Assembly (NCBI RefSeq): GCF_900091625.1
Contig: NZ_FMIC01000002.1
Span: forward strand, 5,890,001 to 5,954,000
Origin: Micromonospora peucetia
Lineage (GTDB): Bacteria > Actinomycetota > Actinomycetes > Mycobacteriales > Micromonosporaceae
Length of the DNA stretch: 64,000 bases
Direction: 5' to 3'
Part shown: positions 10,506 to 18,348 of the stretch, in pieces
Layout: every line of letters begins with the position of its first letter
Position numbering within the stretch: position 1 is the first letter of the stretch
The notes under the pieces: generated by a model
Database searches by the model: none
Told to the model about the DNA's origin: nothing
Seen by the model: only the letters and a program-made list of their open reading frames with translations
Translations under genes and position numbers: made by a program

Positions 10506-10934
10506 TCAGGGAATGATCTTCGCCAGGTCGCGGGGCATGGTGGCCTTCACGTCCTCCCACTCGCCCTGGGTCACGTGCCGGCGCAGGGTGTCCAGCACCA
10601 CCTGCACCACGCGCTCCGGACCGCCCTGCACGTCGTACGGGAAGCCCTGCCGGACCTCCAGCAGGAAGTCGTCGCGGTTGAGCTTGATCGGCACGTCCTG
10701 CGGCTTCCAGCCGTCGAAGTAGATCCCGCGCACGAGCACCGGCAGCTGTGCGGCGAACTCCACGCTCTCCTGCACCGGCATCCGGTCGCGCAGCAGGTGC
10801 AGCACGGTGCGCAGCGCGCAGTAGGACTGGTTGCGTTGCTCCTTGGGCCAGCCGTAGGCCTGCTCGATGTCCTTGAGGATCAGGTTGGTCTTGTCCATCG
10901 AGGACTCGAACGCGGAATGCAGCTGCTCAGCCAT
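10506..10934 (-). CDS. DUF2267 protein
   Basis: A protein of 142 residues with the DUF2267 pattern: an Asp-x-Ala/Tyr-Gly segment (LKDIEQAYGWP), a Cys/Ala-rich LRTVLHLLRDRMPVQESVEF helix, LPVLVRGIYFDGW, and a final helix in VVLDTLRRHVT. These small helical proteins are of unknown function and are common near general-stress genes in actinobacteria. The start is the ATG at 10934, preceded by GGGGGTGG; longer in-frame starts lack a better site. It could be cotranscribed with the DUF72 gene, which ends 303 bases upstream, but the gap argues for a separate promoter. Confidence 0.88.
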   Translation of the reverse strand: MAEQLHSAFESSMDKTNLILKDIEQAYGWPKEQRNQSYCALRTVLHLLRDRMPVQESVEFAAQLPVLVRGIYFDGWKPQDVPIKLNRDDFLLEVRQGFPYDVQGGPERVVQVVLDTLRRHVTQGEWEDVKATMPRDLAKIIP

Positions 10935-11237
10935 CTGTCCACCCCCGTACGTCGGTCTCCCACCGTCGGTCGTCATCACGTCGCGGCGGCCCCACCGGGC
11001 CGCGCGGCTGCCGGGTCGGGCCGACCCGGGCGGGGCGCGCCCACCGGGCGTCCGCGGACGACCCGACGACGTGCAGCACGGCGCCGCGTCGTCGACCCGG
11101 TACCACCCGAACCGTCATCTCCACCCACCTCCGTGGTGTCGCCTGCCACGGCCACGGTGACCGCACACACCGTCCATGCTGCGCGGCGACGGGGTGAGCG
11201 GCCCTCACCCGGACGGGGTGAAGAAACTGCGCCCGGC
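10935..11237. other. gene-free intergenic stretch
   Basis: These 303 bases between DUF2267 and DUF72 show no convincing reading frame, because every candidate is Arg/Pro/Gly-rich noise. It should contain the promoter for the DUF2267 gene, but no clear -35/-10 pair stands out. Confidence 0.5.
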
Positions 11238-12110
11238 TCAGCCTGCGTCTAGCAGCCCGGCGAGGGTGGCGGCGTTGGTCTGCGCGAAGTCCCGCAGGCA
11301 GTTGTTCATGAGGACGTGCGTCTGCCCGGTGGAGTCGGCCAGCTCGCGCAGCTTCGGCGCCCAGTCGCGCAACTCCCGGTCGGAGTAGCGGTAGCCGAAC
11401 TTCTCGTGGATGTCCCGGCTGGTCCACTTGTCGCTGTGCCCGTGGAAGCGGACCACCGCGAGGTCCGCGGTGGCGGCCAGCACCGGGGGCACCGACGAGC
11501 GGTGCCCCTGCGGCATGTCCACGCAGACGTACGCCAGCCGGTGCTGACGCAGGAAGGCGAGGGTCTCGTCGGCGTTGTCGCCGTCGAACCAGGAGGCGTG
11601 CCGGAACTCGTAGACCGGGCGCAGCGGGGCGCACCGCTTCGCCACCTCCAGCAGGTACTGCTTGTTGTCCCGCCTGATGGTGAACCAGGGCGGGAACTGG
11701 AACAGCAACGCGCCGAGCTTGCCCGCCTCCACCAGCGGGTCCAGCGCGGCGAGGAAGCGCGTCCAGACCTCCTCGTACGCCTGCGGCGGCAGGTCGTCCG
11801 GGTACAGGTTCTTCTTCCCCGTGTCCGGCCGGAGGTCCTTGTAGAGCGCGCCGACCCGGGTCGGGTGCCCGGTGAGCAGGCTGAACGCCTTGACGTTGAA
11901 GGTGAAGCCGGTCGGGGTGCGTTCGGCCCACAGCCGCGCCGTCCGCTCGGCGGGCGGCGCGTAGTAGGTGGCGTCCACCTCGACCAGCGGGAACCGGCGG
12001 GCGTAGTACGCCAGCCGCTTCTCGGGAGTGTCGGCGGTCTGCGGGTACCAGCCGGAGTCCAGCAGCGTCCGGTCGGTCCAGGAGGCGGTGCCGACCTTGA
12101 TCTCACCCAT
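11238..12110 (-). CDS. DUF72 (YecE-like) protein
   Basis: A protein of 290 residues with the TIM-barrel DUF72 pattern. It opens KVGTASWTD, and has FPLVEVDATYY, FTFNVKAFSLLTGH, LGALLFQFPPWF, YEFRHASWF, AYVCVDMPQG and VVRFHGH in the usual order. YecE-family proteins are widespread and have no settled biochemical role. The start ATG at 12110 lies just after a gap of 48 bases from the DksA-like gene, so the two may be in one transcript. Confidence 0.92.
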   Translation of the reverse strand: MGEIKVGTASWTDRTLLDSGWYPQTADTPEKRLAYYARRFPLVEVDATYYAPPAERTARLWAERTPTGFTFNVKAFSLLTGHPTRVGALYKDLRPDTGKKNLYPDDLPPQAYEEVWTRFLAALDPLVEAGKLGALLFQFPPWFTIRRDNKQYLLEVAKRCAPLRPVYEFRHASWFDGDNADETLAFLRQHRLAYVCVDMPQGHRSSVPPVLAATADLAVVRFHGHSDKWTSRDIHEKFGYRYSDRELRDWAPKLRELADSTGQTHVLMNNCLRDFAQTNAATLAGLLDAG

Positions 12111-12158
12111 CCGTCGACCTCACCGCGTTCCGGACCGACCGGCAACCACTGGCAGGGG

Positions 12159-12557
12159 TCAGGCCGCCCGGCGCTCCCGGTTCTGCTTGCACTGCACGCA
12201 GGTGGTGGCGGAGGGAAAGATCTCCAGCCGCTCGACGGGGATCGCGGAGGTGCAGCCCTCGCAGAAGCCGTAGGTGCCCTCCTCCAGCCGGGTGAGGGCG
12301 TGTTCGTACTGGGCGCGGCGGTCCAGGATGGTCCGCAGCAGGGACTGTGCGGTGTCCCGCTCCGCCGTCTTGGTGCCGCTGTCGGCCTGGTCGTCGCCGG
12401 CGGTGTCACCCACCTCCACCAGTCGCAACACGTGGCTCTGCAGCACCGCCTGCTCGTACTCCGCGGACAGCTCGTCATAGCGGGCCTGCAGGGAGCGCTG
12501 GATCTGGTCGATCTCCGTCTGGGACCGGCCCGTACCGATCGTGTCGTGGACGAGCAT
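12159..12557 (-). CDS. DksA/TraR-type zinc-finger protein
   Basis: A protein of 132 residues. A helical coiled region (about 10-95) is followed by a C4 zinc finger with CEGC near residue 98 and CVQC near 119, the DksA/TraR layout. Proteins of this type act on RNA polymerase through its secondary channel. In actinobacteria the role is usually unproven, although RbpA/CarD-like general regulation has been suggested. The start ATG is at 12557. Between the fingers lies the IPVERLEIFPSATTC segment typical of the family. It may share a transcript with the downstream DUF72 gene. Confidence 0.88.
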   Translation of the reverse strand: MLVHDTIGTGRSQTEIDQIQRSLQARYDELSAEYEQAVLQSHVLRLVEVGDTAGDDQADSGTKTAERDTAQSLLRTILDRRAQYEHALTRLEEGTYGFCEGCTSAIPVERLEIFPSATTCVQCKQNRERRAA

Positions 12558-12718
12558 CGCTGCCTGCCTTTCTGGCCTGAGAATCCGCCGGGATCACCGG
12601 GTACGTGCGCCCAGCGCCGGGTCGGTCCTGGCGTGGGTGGATCACCCGCGCTCTGTGAGCCGGGCGAATACCCCGGTCCGGCGAGGATCAAACCGGCGAC
12701 TTTTCGGACGTCGGGGCG

Positions 12719-13357
12719 TCAGGGCGACACCGGGGCCTCCACCAGAGCCGGATGCCGGGGATCGTCGGCGCGGACCACGACGTCGGCGAACGAGGCTGGG
12801 GCGACCTCGTCGGCGTACCGGGCGAACGCGGGCAGCGTCCACCGCTGCGCCGGGTCGGTGCGCCGGGCCAGGGCCGCCGGGGAGAGCACCAGGTGGACCG
12901 TGACGTCGAAGGGCAGGCCCCCGCCGAGCAGCAGCGCCCCGCTGACCAGCAGGACACCTCCGGGCGGCAGGTCGACGTACCCCGCGCGGCTGGCCCGGTC
13001 GGCGGTGGTGTCCCACAGCGAGGGCAACACCCGCCCGGAGCCGTCGGGCCCGGCCGGGTCGAGCACCTCCCGGCGCAGCCCCGGTTCGTCGACCCAGCCG
13101 TCGTAGTACGCGTCGGGGTTGGTCCGGCCGTACTCCAGGCGTACCGAGGCGGGGCGGAGGAAGTCGGCGGCGCGTACGTGCAGCGCCGGCCGGCCGAGCG
13201 CGCGCAGCGGGTCGACCAGCGCGGCGGCGAGCTCGTCCGGGCCGGCCGCCGGGGCACCGTCGACGGCCACCCTCAGCCGGCCGGGGGCACCGGTGCCGGC
13301 GAGGCGCTCGGTCAGCTCGGCGACGAGCCGCTCCGGGGAGATGGGTCGGATCCGCAT
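12719..13357 (-). CDS. uridine-kinase-like protein with degenerate P-loop
   Basis: A protein of 212 residues with the overall pattern of uridine/pantothenate-kinase-like P-loop proteins. It has LRVAVDGAP at the first strand, a substrate region LEYGRTNPDAYYDGW, a GGVLLVSGALLL strand, and the late RWTLPAFARYADE and VVVRADDPRHP segments. The P-loop reads DGAPAAGPDELA and lacks the Gly-Lys-Ser/Thr needed to hold ATP phosphates, so canonical kinase activity is doubtful. Similar degenerate versions are annotated as uridine kinase in Micromonospora, as I recall. The start is the ATG at 13357. No strong ribosome-binding site is visible, and an out-of-frame ATG lies seven bases upstream. Confidence 0.8.
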   Translation of the reverse strand: MRIRPISPERLVAELTERLAGTGAPGRLRVAVDGAPAAGPDELAAALVDPLRALGRPALHVRAADFLRPASVRLEYGRTNPDAYYDGWVDEPGLRREVLDPAGPDGSGRVLPSLWDTTADRASRAGYVDLPPGGVLLVSGALLLGGGLPFDVTVHLVLSPAALARRTDPAQRWTLPAFARYADEVAPASFADVVVRADDPRHPALVEAPVSP

Positions 13358-13430
13358 CCGACCATGGTGCCCCGCCGGCCGTCCAGGACGTGCCCACGTA
13401 CAGGGACTCCCGGACGGGGCGGGGTGGCCG

Positions 13431-14036
13431 TCAGCCGTTGCGGTCGATGGTGACGTGGGCGTCGTCGGCGAGCCGGTAGCCGACGCCGTAGACGGTGGTG
13501 ACCAGCGGGACGTCGACGCCGACCTTGCCGCGCAGCCGCCGGACGTGCACGTCCACGGTGCGCACGCCAGCATGCTCGTAGCCCCAGACCGCGTTGAGCA
13601 ACTGCAACCGGGTGAACACCCGGCGAGGGTGGGCGACGAGGTGCAGCAGCAGGTCGAACTCCAGCCGGGTCAGTGGCAACGGCTCGCCGTCGCGCAGCAC
13701 CGACCGGGACGACGCGAGGATGTGCAGGGTGGGGACCATGGCGGCGACCGGACGTGACGGCGGCCGGCCGGCCGGCACCGGCTCGGGGCGGCGTTCGACG
13801 CTGGCGGGGGCGATGATGGTGCCCTCGCCGCGTTCCAGCATCTCCCGGGCGGCCTCCAGCAGCCGCCGGGCGGGCGGGGTCAGCGACTCCTCGGATGCCA
13901 ACGGGATGTTCAGGGTCACCGTGAGCATCGGTGCGGCGGTGTTGGCGGGGCGACGCTGGCCACCCGGGGGTCGACCGGGGACAGCGGGCTGGGACGTATG
14001 CCATCCGGCGCGCGACGAGGCGGGGCTGACCGACAT
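13431..14036 (-). CDS. OmpR/PhoB-type winged-helix regulator without receiver domain
   Basis: A protein of 201 residues. Residues 1-100 are variable and Pro/Arg-rich. Residues 105-200 form a PhoB-type winged helix: LTRLEFDLLLHLVAHP, FTRLQLLNAVWGYEH, the recognition helix RTVDVHVRRLRGK, and the wing VTTVYGVGYRL. There is no CheY-like receiver, so it cannot be phosphorylated in the usual way. The start ATG at 14036 has AAGGAGG upstream. A close paralogue follows at 14425-14979 in the same orientation, so this pair probably arose by tandem duplication. Targets are unknown. Confidence 0.88.
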   Translation of the reverse strand: MSVSPASSRAGWHTSQPAVPGRPPGGQRRPANTAAPMLTVTLNIPLASEESLTPPARRLLEAAREMLERGEGTIIAPASVERRPEPVPAGRPPSRPVAAMVPTLHILASSRSVLRDGEPLPLTRLEFDLLLHLVAHPRRVFTRLQLLNAVWGYEHAGVRTVDVHVRRLRGKVGVDVPLVTTVYGVGYRLADDAHVTIDRNG

Positions 14037-14424
14037 GGTCCTCCTTGGCTGGTCCGGGTATCTCCCCACGGCCCGGGACGCCGCTTCATCGATGCTTCCC
14101 GGCGCCCGGGCGAGGGTCAAGGGGCGGATGCGTTGCATGAATGTGACAATTGACGAACGCATCGGAGCCGAACGCTCGCTCTGCGTACGAAGTCTGATGA
14201 TTACAGCAGAGCCGCTCGGTCGACCCGATACGGGGGTGCCTGCCGGGTTCACTGTGGTCGGCGCGGGCGCCGCGAGGCCGGGCGAGCGAGGATCACGTCC
14301 GCCGGACGGGCGGCCACGGCCGGGCGACCGGGTGGCGCACGGCGTACCGGGGACGGGACGCACCCGACTCGGACGCGCCGACGCGGCGCGCCCGCAACCG
14401 GGGCACGCCGCGCGGGTGGTGCCG
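14037..14424. other. 388-bp intergenic region with an AT-richer core
   Basis: No gene is supported here. Around 14135-14215 the sequence is clearly less GC-rich (for example GCATGAATGTGACAATTGAC and TGATGATTACAGCAGA). That fits a promoter and operator region driving the winged-helix gene that starts at 14036 on the minus strand. No single promoter hexamer pair is convincing. Confidence 0.45.
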
Positions 14425-14979
14425 TCAGCGATTGCGCTCGATCTCGATCCGGGCCTCGTCGGCTAGGCGGTAGCCGACGCCGTAGACGGTGGTCACCACC
14501 GGCATGTCCGCGTCGAGCTTGGCGCGCAGCCGGCGGACGTGCACGTCGACGGTGCGCGCCACCGCGTGCTCGTAGCCCCACACCCGGCTCAGCAGTTGGA
14601 GCCGCGTGAAGACCCGCCGGGGCTGCTCCGCCAGGAACAGCAGCAGGTCGTACTCGATCCGGGTCAGCGGGATCGGCCGGGATCCCTGGTGGACCACCCG
14701 CGAGCCGGTGGCGATCCGGATCGCCTGCGGGTCCGGGGCGGTCGGCACCGCACGGGGCGCCGCCGGCCGGTCGTCGGCGACACCGGGACCCAGCCGGCCC
14801 TCCCCCGACTCGGCGAGTTCGCCGATCAGCTCCAGCAGTCGGGCCAGGCGAGGGCTCACCGGGCCCGGGGCCAGGTCGAGGGTGATGGTGACGGTCGGGG
14901 CGGAACGCGGGCGGACCGGCCCGATCCGCTCGGGGCGGACGGTCGGGTGGGTGCGGGTGGGGATGGCGACGACGGACAT
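14425..14979 (-). CDS. OmpR/PhoB-type winged-helix regulator, paralogue of 13431-14036
   Basis: A protein of 184 residues with the same architecture as its neighbour. The N-terminal 90 residues are divergent, and the C-terminal winged helix reads LTRIEYDLLLFLAEQP, FTRLQLLSRVWGYEH, RTVDVHVRRLRAK and VTTVYGVGYRL. The DNA-recognition helix is nearly identical to the paralogue's, so the two may bind the same sites. The start ATG at 14979 has AGGAGG six bases before it. No histidine kinase or receiver gene is nearby. Confidence 0.88.
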   Translation of the reverse strand: MSVVAIPTRTHPTVRPERIGPVRPRSAPTVTITLDLAPGPVSPRLARLLELIGELAESGEGRLGPGVADDRPAAPRAVPTAPDPQAIRIATGSRVVHQGSRPIPLTRIEYDLLLFLAEQPRRVFTRLQLLSRVWGYEHAVARTVDVHVRRLRAKLDADMPVVTTVYGVGYRLADEARIEIERNR

Positions 14980-15027
14980 GGAGCCTCCTGCGGCGGCGGT
15001 GCCGCCACGCCCGGTGGAGCGTGGCGG

Positions 15028-15522
15028 TCAGGACGGCGCCCGGCCGGCGGTCACCGGGGGCGCGGGAATGGACGGACGCTGCGGCGGGGTGGGGCCGAGC
15101 ACGGGCAGACCGGCGAGCCGCCAGGCGACGAAGCCGCCGACGACGTCCGTGGCGTGGTGCAGCCCGAGGTCCTGGAGGGCGGCGGCGGCCAGCGAGGAGG
15201 TGTAGCCCTCCTGGCAGATGACCATCACTCGAAGGTCGTAGCCGACCGCCTCGGGCAGCCGGGCCGGACAGCGGGGGTCGAACCGCCACTCCAGCACGTT
15301 GCGTTCGATCACCAACGAGCCGGGCACGGTGCCGTGGGCGGCCCGCTGGGCGGCCGGGCGGATGTCGACCAGCAGGGCCCCGCCCCGGTGCGCCAGGTGC
15401 GCGCGTTCCGGATCGAACCGGTCCAGCCGCGCCCTGGCCGCGGCCAGGATCTCGTCGATGCCCCGGGAGCCCGGTGGCGCCACCGGGGCCGGACACGCGC
15501 GCGGGTCGTCGGTCTGCGGCAT
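15028..15522 (-). CDS. single-domain rhodanese
   Basis: A 164-residue sulfurtransferase-type protein. The rhodanese fold is visible from about residue 48: ALLVDIRPAAQR, GTVPGSLVIERNVLEWR, and the active-site loop CQEGYTSS with C103 as the likely persulfide carrier, then DVVGGFVAWRLAGLP. The start is the ATG at 15522, with GGAGG upstream. It lies downstream of a cysteine-dioxygenase-like gene on the same strand, 173 bases apart, which suggests a shared role in handling cysteine-derived sulfur. The intergenic stretch repeats a short GACGG(A/T)CC-like motif that gives a long but meaningless upstream extension. Confidence 0.88.
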   Translation of the reverse strand: MPQTDDPRACPAPVAPPGSRGIDEILAAARARLDRFDPERAHLAHRGGALLVDIRPAAQRAAHGTVPGSLVIERNVLEWRFDPRCPARLPEAVGYDLRVMVICQEGYTSSLAAAALQDLGLHHATDVVGGFVAWRLAGLPVLGPTPPQRPSIPAPPVTAGRAPS

Positions 15523-15695
15523 GGTCGTTTCCTCCACTGGTTTCTGACGGTTCACGTGGGACGGCGGACGGCCGGCACGGGGTGGGCGGCACGCGCCCGA
15601 TCGCGGACGATCCACGCGGAAGGATGGGCGGTCCATGCGGGAGGGCGGACGGTCCGCGAAGGCGGGCGGGCGTTCCGGGTGGGTCGGCGGGGTGT

Positions 15696-16151
15696 TCACC
15701 AGGCGACTCCGGCCTCGGCCACCTCGGCGACGCGTAGCCGGCCGTCCACGATTCGATAGCTGGTCATCCGGCGCAGCGCGGGCCGGTAGGCGTGGACGCT
15801 CACCGCCGGCTCGTCGCCCCGGTTGGACACCAGGTGCACGTGCCGTGGGCCGAACCGGCGGCCGGATCCGGCCGGCAGCCGGTGCGGGCGCAGCACGCCC
15901 CCGCCGACCGTCTCCTCGGTCAGGACTCCGGACACCACCAGGAACGCGCCGCCGCAGCCGCCGTGGTCGTGCAGGTCGGTGCCCTGGCCGGGCAGCCAAC
16001 TCAACGCCCACACCTCGTGGTCGGCGGTCTGGGCGAGCCGGGCGTACCACCGGGAGGTGGGGTCGAAGCGCAGCGGCACCGGCCAGCGGGCGGGGTCGGC
16101 GGCCCAGCGGTGGGCGACGGCGAGCAGGTCGGGTGGGCGTCGGTCGGGCAT
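15696..16151 (-). CDS. cysteine dioxygenase-like cupin
   Basis: A protein of 151 residues with the bacterial cysteine dioxygenase pattern. The three iron ligands are H61 and H63 in LHDHGGCGGAF and a His in RHVHLVSN near residue 104-106, and an SVHAYRP strand follows. Enzymes of this type oxidise the thiol of cysteine, or related thiols such as 3-mercaptopropionate, to the sulfinate. The start ATG at 16151 has GAGGA upstream. A -10-like TATGCT and an interrupted CCTA...TAGG palindrome lie 35-65 bases upstream. The downstream neighbour is a rhodanese. Confidence 0.88.
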   Translation of the reverse strand: MPDRRPPDLLAVAHRWAADPARWPVPLRFDPTSRWYARLAQTADHEVWALSWLPGQGTDLHDHGGCGGAFLVVSGVLTEETVGGGVLRPHRLPAGSGRRFGPRHVHLVSNRGDEPAVSVHAYRPALRRMTSYRIVDGRLRVAEVAEAGVAW

Positions 16152-16200
16152 GGCGGTCCTCGCGGTTCGGCGGTGCGTCGACCCAGCATAGCCTGCAAAC

Positions 16201-16217
16201 CCTATTGGTTTAGTAGG
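16201..16217. promoter_or_regulatory. CCTA-N9-TAGG candidate operator
   Basis: CCTATTGGTTTAGTAGG lies in an AT-richer patch between the cysteine dioxygenase start (16151, minus) and the cupin stop (16241, minus). Its half-sites CCTA and TAGG are symmetric. On the minus strand it sits just upstream of TATGCT, near the expected -35 region of the dioxygenase promoter. Regulation by a sulfur-responsive repressor is an inference from context. Confidence 0.4.
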
Positions 16218-16240
16218 TAATCTCAGACGTTGGGACGACG

Positions 16241-16618
16241 TCAGCGGCGGACCGGCGGCGCCACCCGGTAGCCGGGGACCGACGGCCAACGCACGGTCAA
16301 CACGACCGACTCGCGCTCGGCGTACCACGAGTGGTCCACGCCCCGTCCCCACACCACGTAGTCGCCGGGTTCGCCGAGCATCACCGTCCGGTCCGGCAGC
16401 TCGACCCGGAACCGGCCGCTGACCAGCACCAGCAGGGCCGTCCGCCGCTCGCCCGTGGCCCATCGGGAGCGCGCCTCCCCGGCCGGATGCACCCCCCACT
16501 TCACCTCGACCTCGTCGCTGTGCCGAGCGTCGCCCGGCGGCATGAAATGACCGAGCAGCCAGCCGGCGTTCGTCGCCCCGTCGACGCCCGCGTTGCCCAC
16601 GTACACCCTGTCGTCCAT
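16241..16618 (-). CDS. small cupin-fold protein
   Basis: A protein of 125 residues. A predicted beta barrel runs from about residue 45, with RTALLVLVSGRFRVELPD, TVMLGEPGDYVVWGRG and VDHSWYAERESVVLTVRWPS. The metal-ligand His set of true cupins is incomplete, with only the H in VDHSWYAE obvious. The start is taken as the ATG at 16618 because GGGAGGGG lies just upstream; an earlier in-frame start at 16636 has no site. Close relatives exist in actinobacteria under inconsistent names. The function is unknown. Confidence 0.78.
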   Translation of the reverse strand: MDDRVYVGNAGVDGATNAGWLLGHFMPPGDARHSDEVEVKWGVHPAGEARSRWATGERRTALLVLVSGRFRVELPDRTVMLGEPGDYVVWGRGVDHSWYAERESVVLTVRWPSVPGYRVAPPVRR

Positions 16619-16670
16619 CAGCCCCTCCCCCAGCACACCGGCCGAGCAACGTACCAGGCTGGCATCCGAC

Positions 16671-16676
16671 TAACCT
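16671..16676 (+). promoter_or_regulatory. -10 element TAACCT for a leaderless gene
   Basis: TAACCT is followed by six bases and then the GTG start of the ankyrin gene at 16683. The spacing places the transcription start at or next to the start codon, and there is no Shine-Dalgarno sequence. Confidence 0.55.
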
Positions 16677-16682
16677 GGACCG

Positions 16683-17081
16683 GTGAGTGAGGAACTCGAC
16701 GCCGAGACGCTGGCGTTCGCGCACCGGATGTTCGACCTGGCGCGCGACGGCGCCACCGCCGAACTGGCCGACTACGTCGACGCTGGGCTGCCGGTCAACA
16801 TGACCAACGACAAGGGCGACACCCTGCTGATCCTGGCGGCGTACCACGCCCGTCCCGAGACCGTCGCCGCGCTGCTCGCCCGCGGCGCCGACCACTCCCG
16901 GACCAACGACCGGGGGCAGACGGCGCTGGCGTCCGCCGCCTTCCGCAGCAGCACCGAGACGGTCCGCGCGCTGCTCGCCGCCGGGGCCGACCCGCACCAC
17001 GGCAGCCCTTCGGCGGTGGACACCGCCCGCTTCTTCGACCTACCCGACATGCTCACGCTGCTGACGGCCCCGACCGGCTGA
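16683..17081 (+). CDS. ankyrin-repeat protein
   Basis: A protein of 132 residues with about three ankyrin repeats. NDKGDTLLILAAYHARPETVAALLARGAD and NDRGQTALASAAFRSSTETVRALLAAGAD are near-perfect repeats, with a partial first repeat before and a partial last repeat after. It is probably a soluble protein-binding module. The GTG start at 16683 appears leaderless. The last bases of the gene are also the first unit of a tandem DNA repeat, so the C-terminus may vary between strains. Confidence 0.9.
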   Translation: MSEELDAETLAFAHRMFDLARDGATAELADYVDAGLPVNMTNDKGDTLLILAAYHARPETVAALLARGADHSRTNDRGQTALASAAFRSSTETVRALLAAGADPHHGSPSAVDTARFFDLPDMLTLLTAPTG

Positions 17082-17200
17082 CCGCTACGCCCGGCGCGGG
17101 ACCGGCTGACCGCTACGCCCGGCGCGGACCGGCTGACGGCTACGCCCGGTGCGGGACACGCCAAGCCCGGCGCGGGACCGGCTGAGGGCGTCGCCCGGCG
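17072..17200. repeat. 27/28-bp tandem repeats at the end of the ankyrin gene
   Basis: Units of GACCGGCTGACCGCTACGCC followed by CGGCGCGG occur at 17072-17099, 17100-17127 and 17127-17154. Two decayed copies follow up to about 17200. The first copy contains the TGA stop codon of the ankyrin gene. The array fills the gap to the next gene. Confidence 0.8.
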
Positions 17201-17218
17201 CGTCCGGCCGGCACCCGG

Positions 17219-17224
17219 TATACA
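17219..17224 (+). promoter_or_regulatory. -10 element TATACA for a leaderless gene
   Basis: TATACA is followed by GGGTCG and then the GTG start of the DUF3500 gene at 17231. This is the same six-base spacing seen before the ankyrin gene. Confidence 0.55.
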
Positions 17225-17230
17225 GGGTCG

Positions 17231-18187
17231 GTGGACGATCCGCTACCCGAACAGATGCGCGCCGCCGCCACGGCGCTGTTGGCCGCGCTGGCCGAACCCG
17301 CCCGCGCCCACGCCACCCACCGGTTCGACGACGAGGCGGCCCGCCGCTGGATCGAGTACCGGCCACGCCCCCGGCCCGGGGTCTGCCTGGCCGATCTCGA
17401 CCGCGCCGGGCGCAAGGCCACGCACCGACTGCTGGCCACCGCGCTGAGCCCACCGGCGTACGCCCAGGCGATGGCGATCGTCGCGCTGGAGGAGGTGCTG
17501 GACCGGGCAGAGGGATGGCGCCGGGGCCGGCACAGTGGCGACTACTGGGTGGCTGTCTTCGGCGACCCGGCCCGCGACGACGCCTGGGCATGGCGCCTGG
17601 AGGGGCACCACCTCTCGGTGAGCATGACCGTGGTGGCCGACCAGGTCTCCCCCGCACCGATCTTCTTCGGCGCCAACCCGGCCACCGTCCGGTACGCCGG
17701 CCGCCAGGTCTCCCGGCCGCTGGCCGTGGAGGAGGACCTGGCTCGCGCCCTGCTCGACGCGATGGGCCCGGCCGGCCGGGCCGCGGCGATCGTCGCCGAC
17801 GACGCGCCCCGGGACATCATCAGCGCCACCCGGCCCCGGGTCGACGGGCCGCTGGAGCCACTCGGGGTGCCCGCCGACCGGCTCGGCCCCACCGGAAGTG
17901 CCCTGCTCGACCAGCTCGTGGCGCTCTACCTGGACCGGCTCCCGCCCGAACTGGCCGTCCGGGAAGCCCGCCGGCTGGACTCCGGGCAACTGCACTTCGC
18001 CTGGGCCGGTCCGACCGCGCCCGGCCAGCGCCACTACTACCGGGTGCAGGGCGACGACCTGCTCATCGAGTACGACAACACCGCCGACGACGGCAACCAC
18101 GCGCACACCGTCCTGCGCCGCCCGGCCAGCGACTTCGGCGCGGACGTCCTGGCCACCCACCACGCCACCTCACACCCCATCCCCTGA
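17231..18187 (+). CDS. DUF3500 protein
   Basis: A protein of 318 residues matching the DUF3500 pattern. It has an early RRWIEYRPRPRPGV segment, a GDYWVAVFGDPARDDAWAWRLEGHHLS core, TPIFFGANPA-like VSPAPIFFGANPA, and a late YYRVQGDDLLIEYDNT followed by GNHAHTVLRRP. The conserved His residues in LEGHHLS and GNHAHTV suggest a metal-dependent activity, but none is established to my knowledge. The GTG start at 17231 appears leaderless. The gene is followed by a long repetitive spacer and no partner gene. Confidence 0.88.
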   Translation: MDDPLPEQMRAAATALLAALAEPARAHATHRFDDEAARRWIEYRPRPRPGVCLADLDRAGRKATHRLLATALSPPAYAQAMAIVALEEVLDRAEGWRRGRHSGDYWVAVFGDPARDDAWAWRLEGHHLSVSMTVVADQVSPAPIFFGANPATVRYAGRQVSRPLAVEEDLARALLDAMGPAGRAAAIVADDAPRDIISATRPRVDGPLEPLGVPADRLGPTGSALLDQLVALYLDRLPPELAVREARRLDSGQLHFAWAGPTAPGQRHYYRVQGDDLLIEYDNTADDGNHAHTVLRRPASDFGADVLATHHATSHPIP

Positions 18188-18348
18188 CCACGCTCCCCCG
18201 GCCCTGCCACTCAACTCTCCCCGCTCAACCCCGTCGATCTTGGCCTCCCGCCCAGCCCAGCCCCGTCCGCTCAGCCCTGCCCAGCCAGCTCAGCCCAGCC
18301 CAGCCCAGCCCCGCCTCGTCCGCCCAGCTCAGCCCCGTCCCGCCCCGC
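18188..18348. repeat. CAGCCCAGCC-rich simple-sequence tract
   Basis: The stretch after the DUF3500 gene is dominated by imperfect copies of CAGCCCAGCC and CAGCCCCG. It contains no credible coding sequence. The unit length is five bases or multiples of five. Confidence 0.65.

Noticed and set aside
10976..11170. 64-residue minus-strand frame upstream of DUF2267
   Set aside because: It has no ribosome site, an Arg/Pro/Ala-rich composition and no motif.
15523..16050. Upstream extension of the rhodanese frame with repeated DRP(P/S) units
   Set aside because: It overlaps the cysteine dioxygenase gene on the same strand in another frame and has no domain; the ATG at 15522 has a proper ribosome site.
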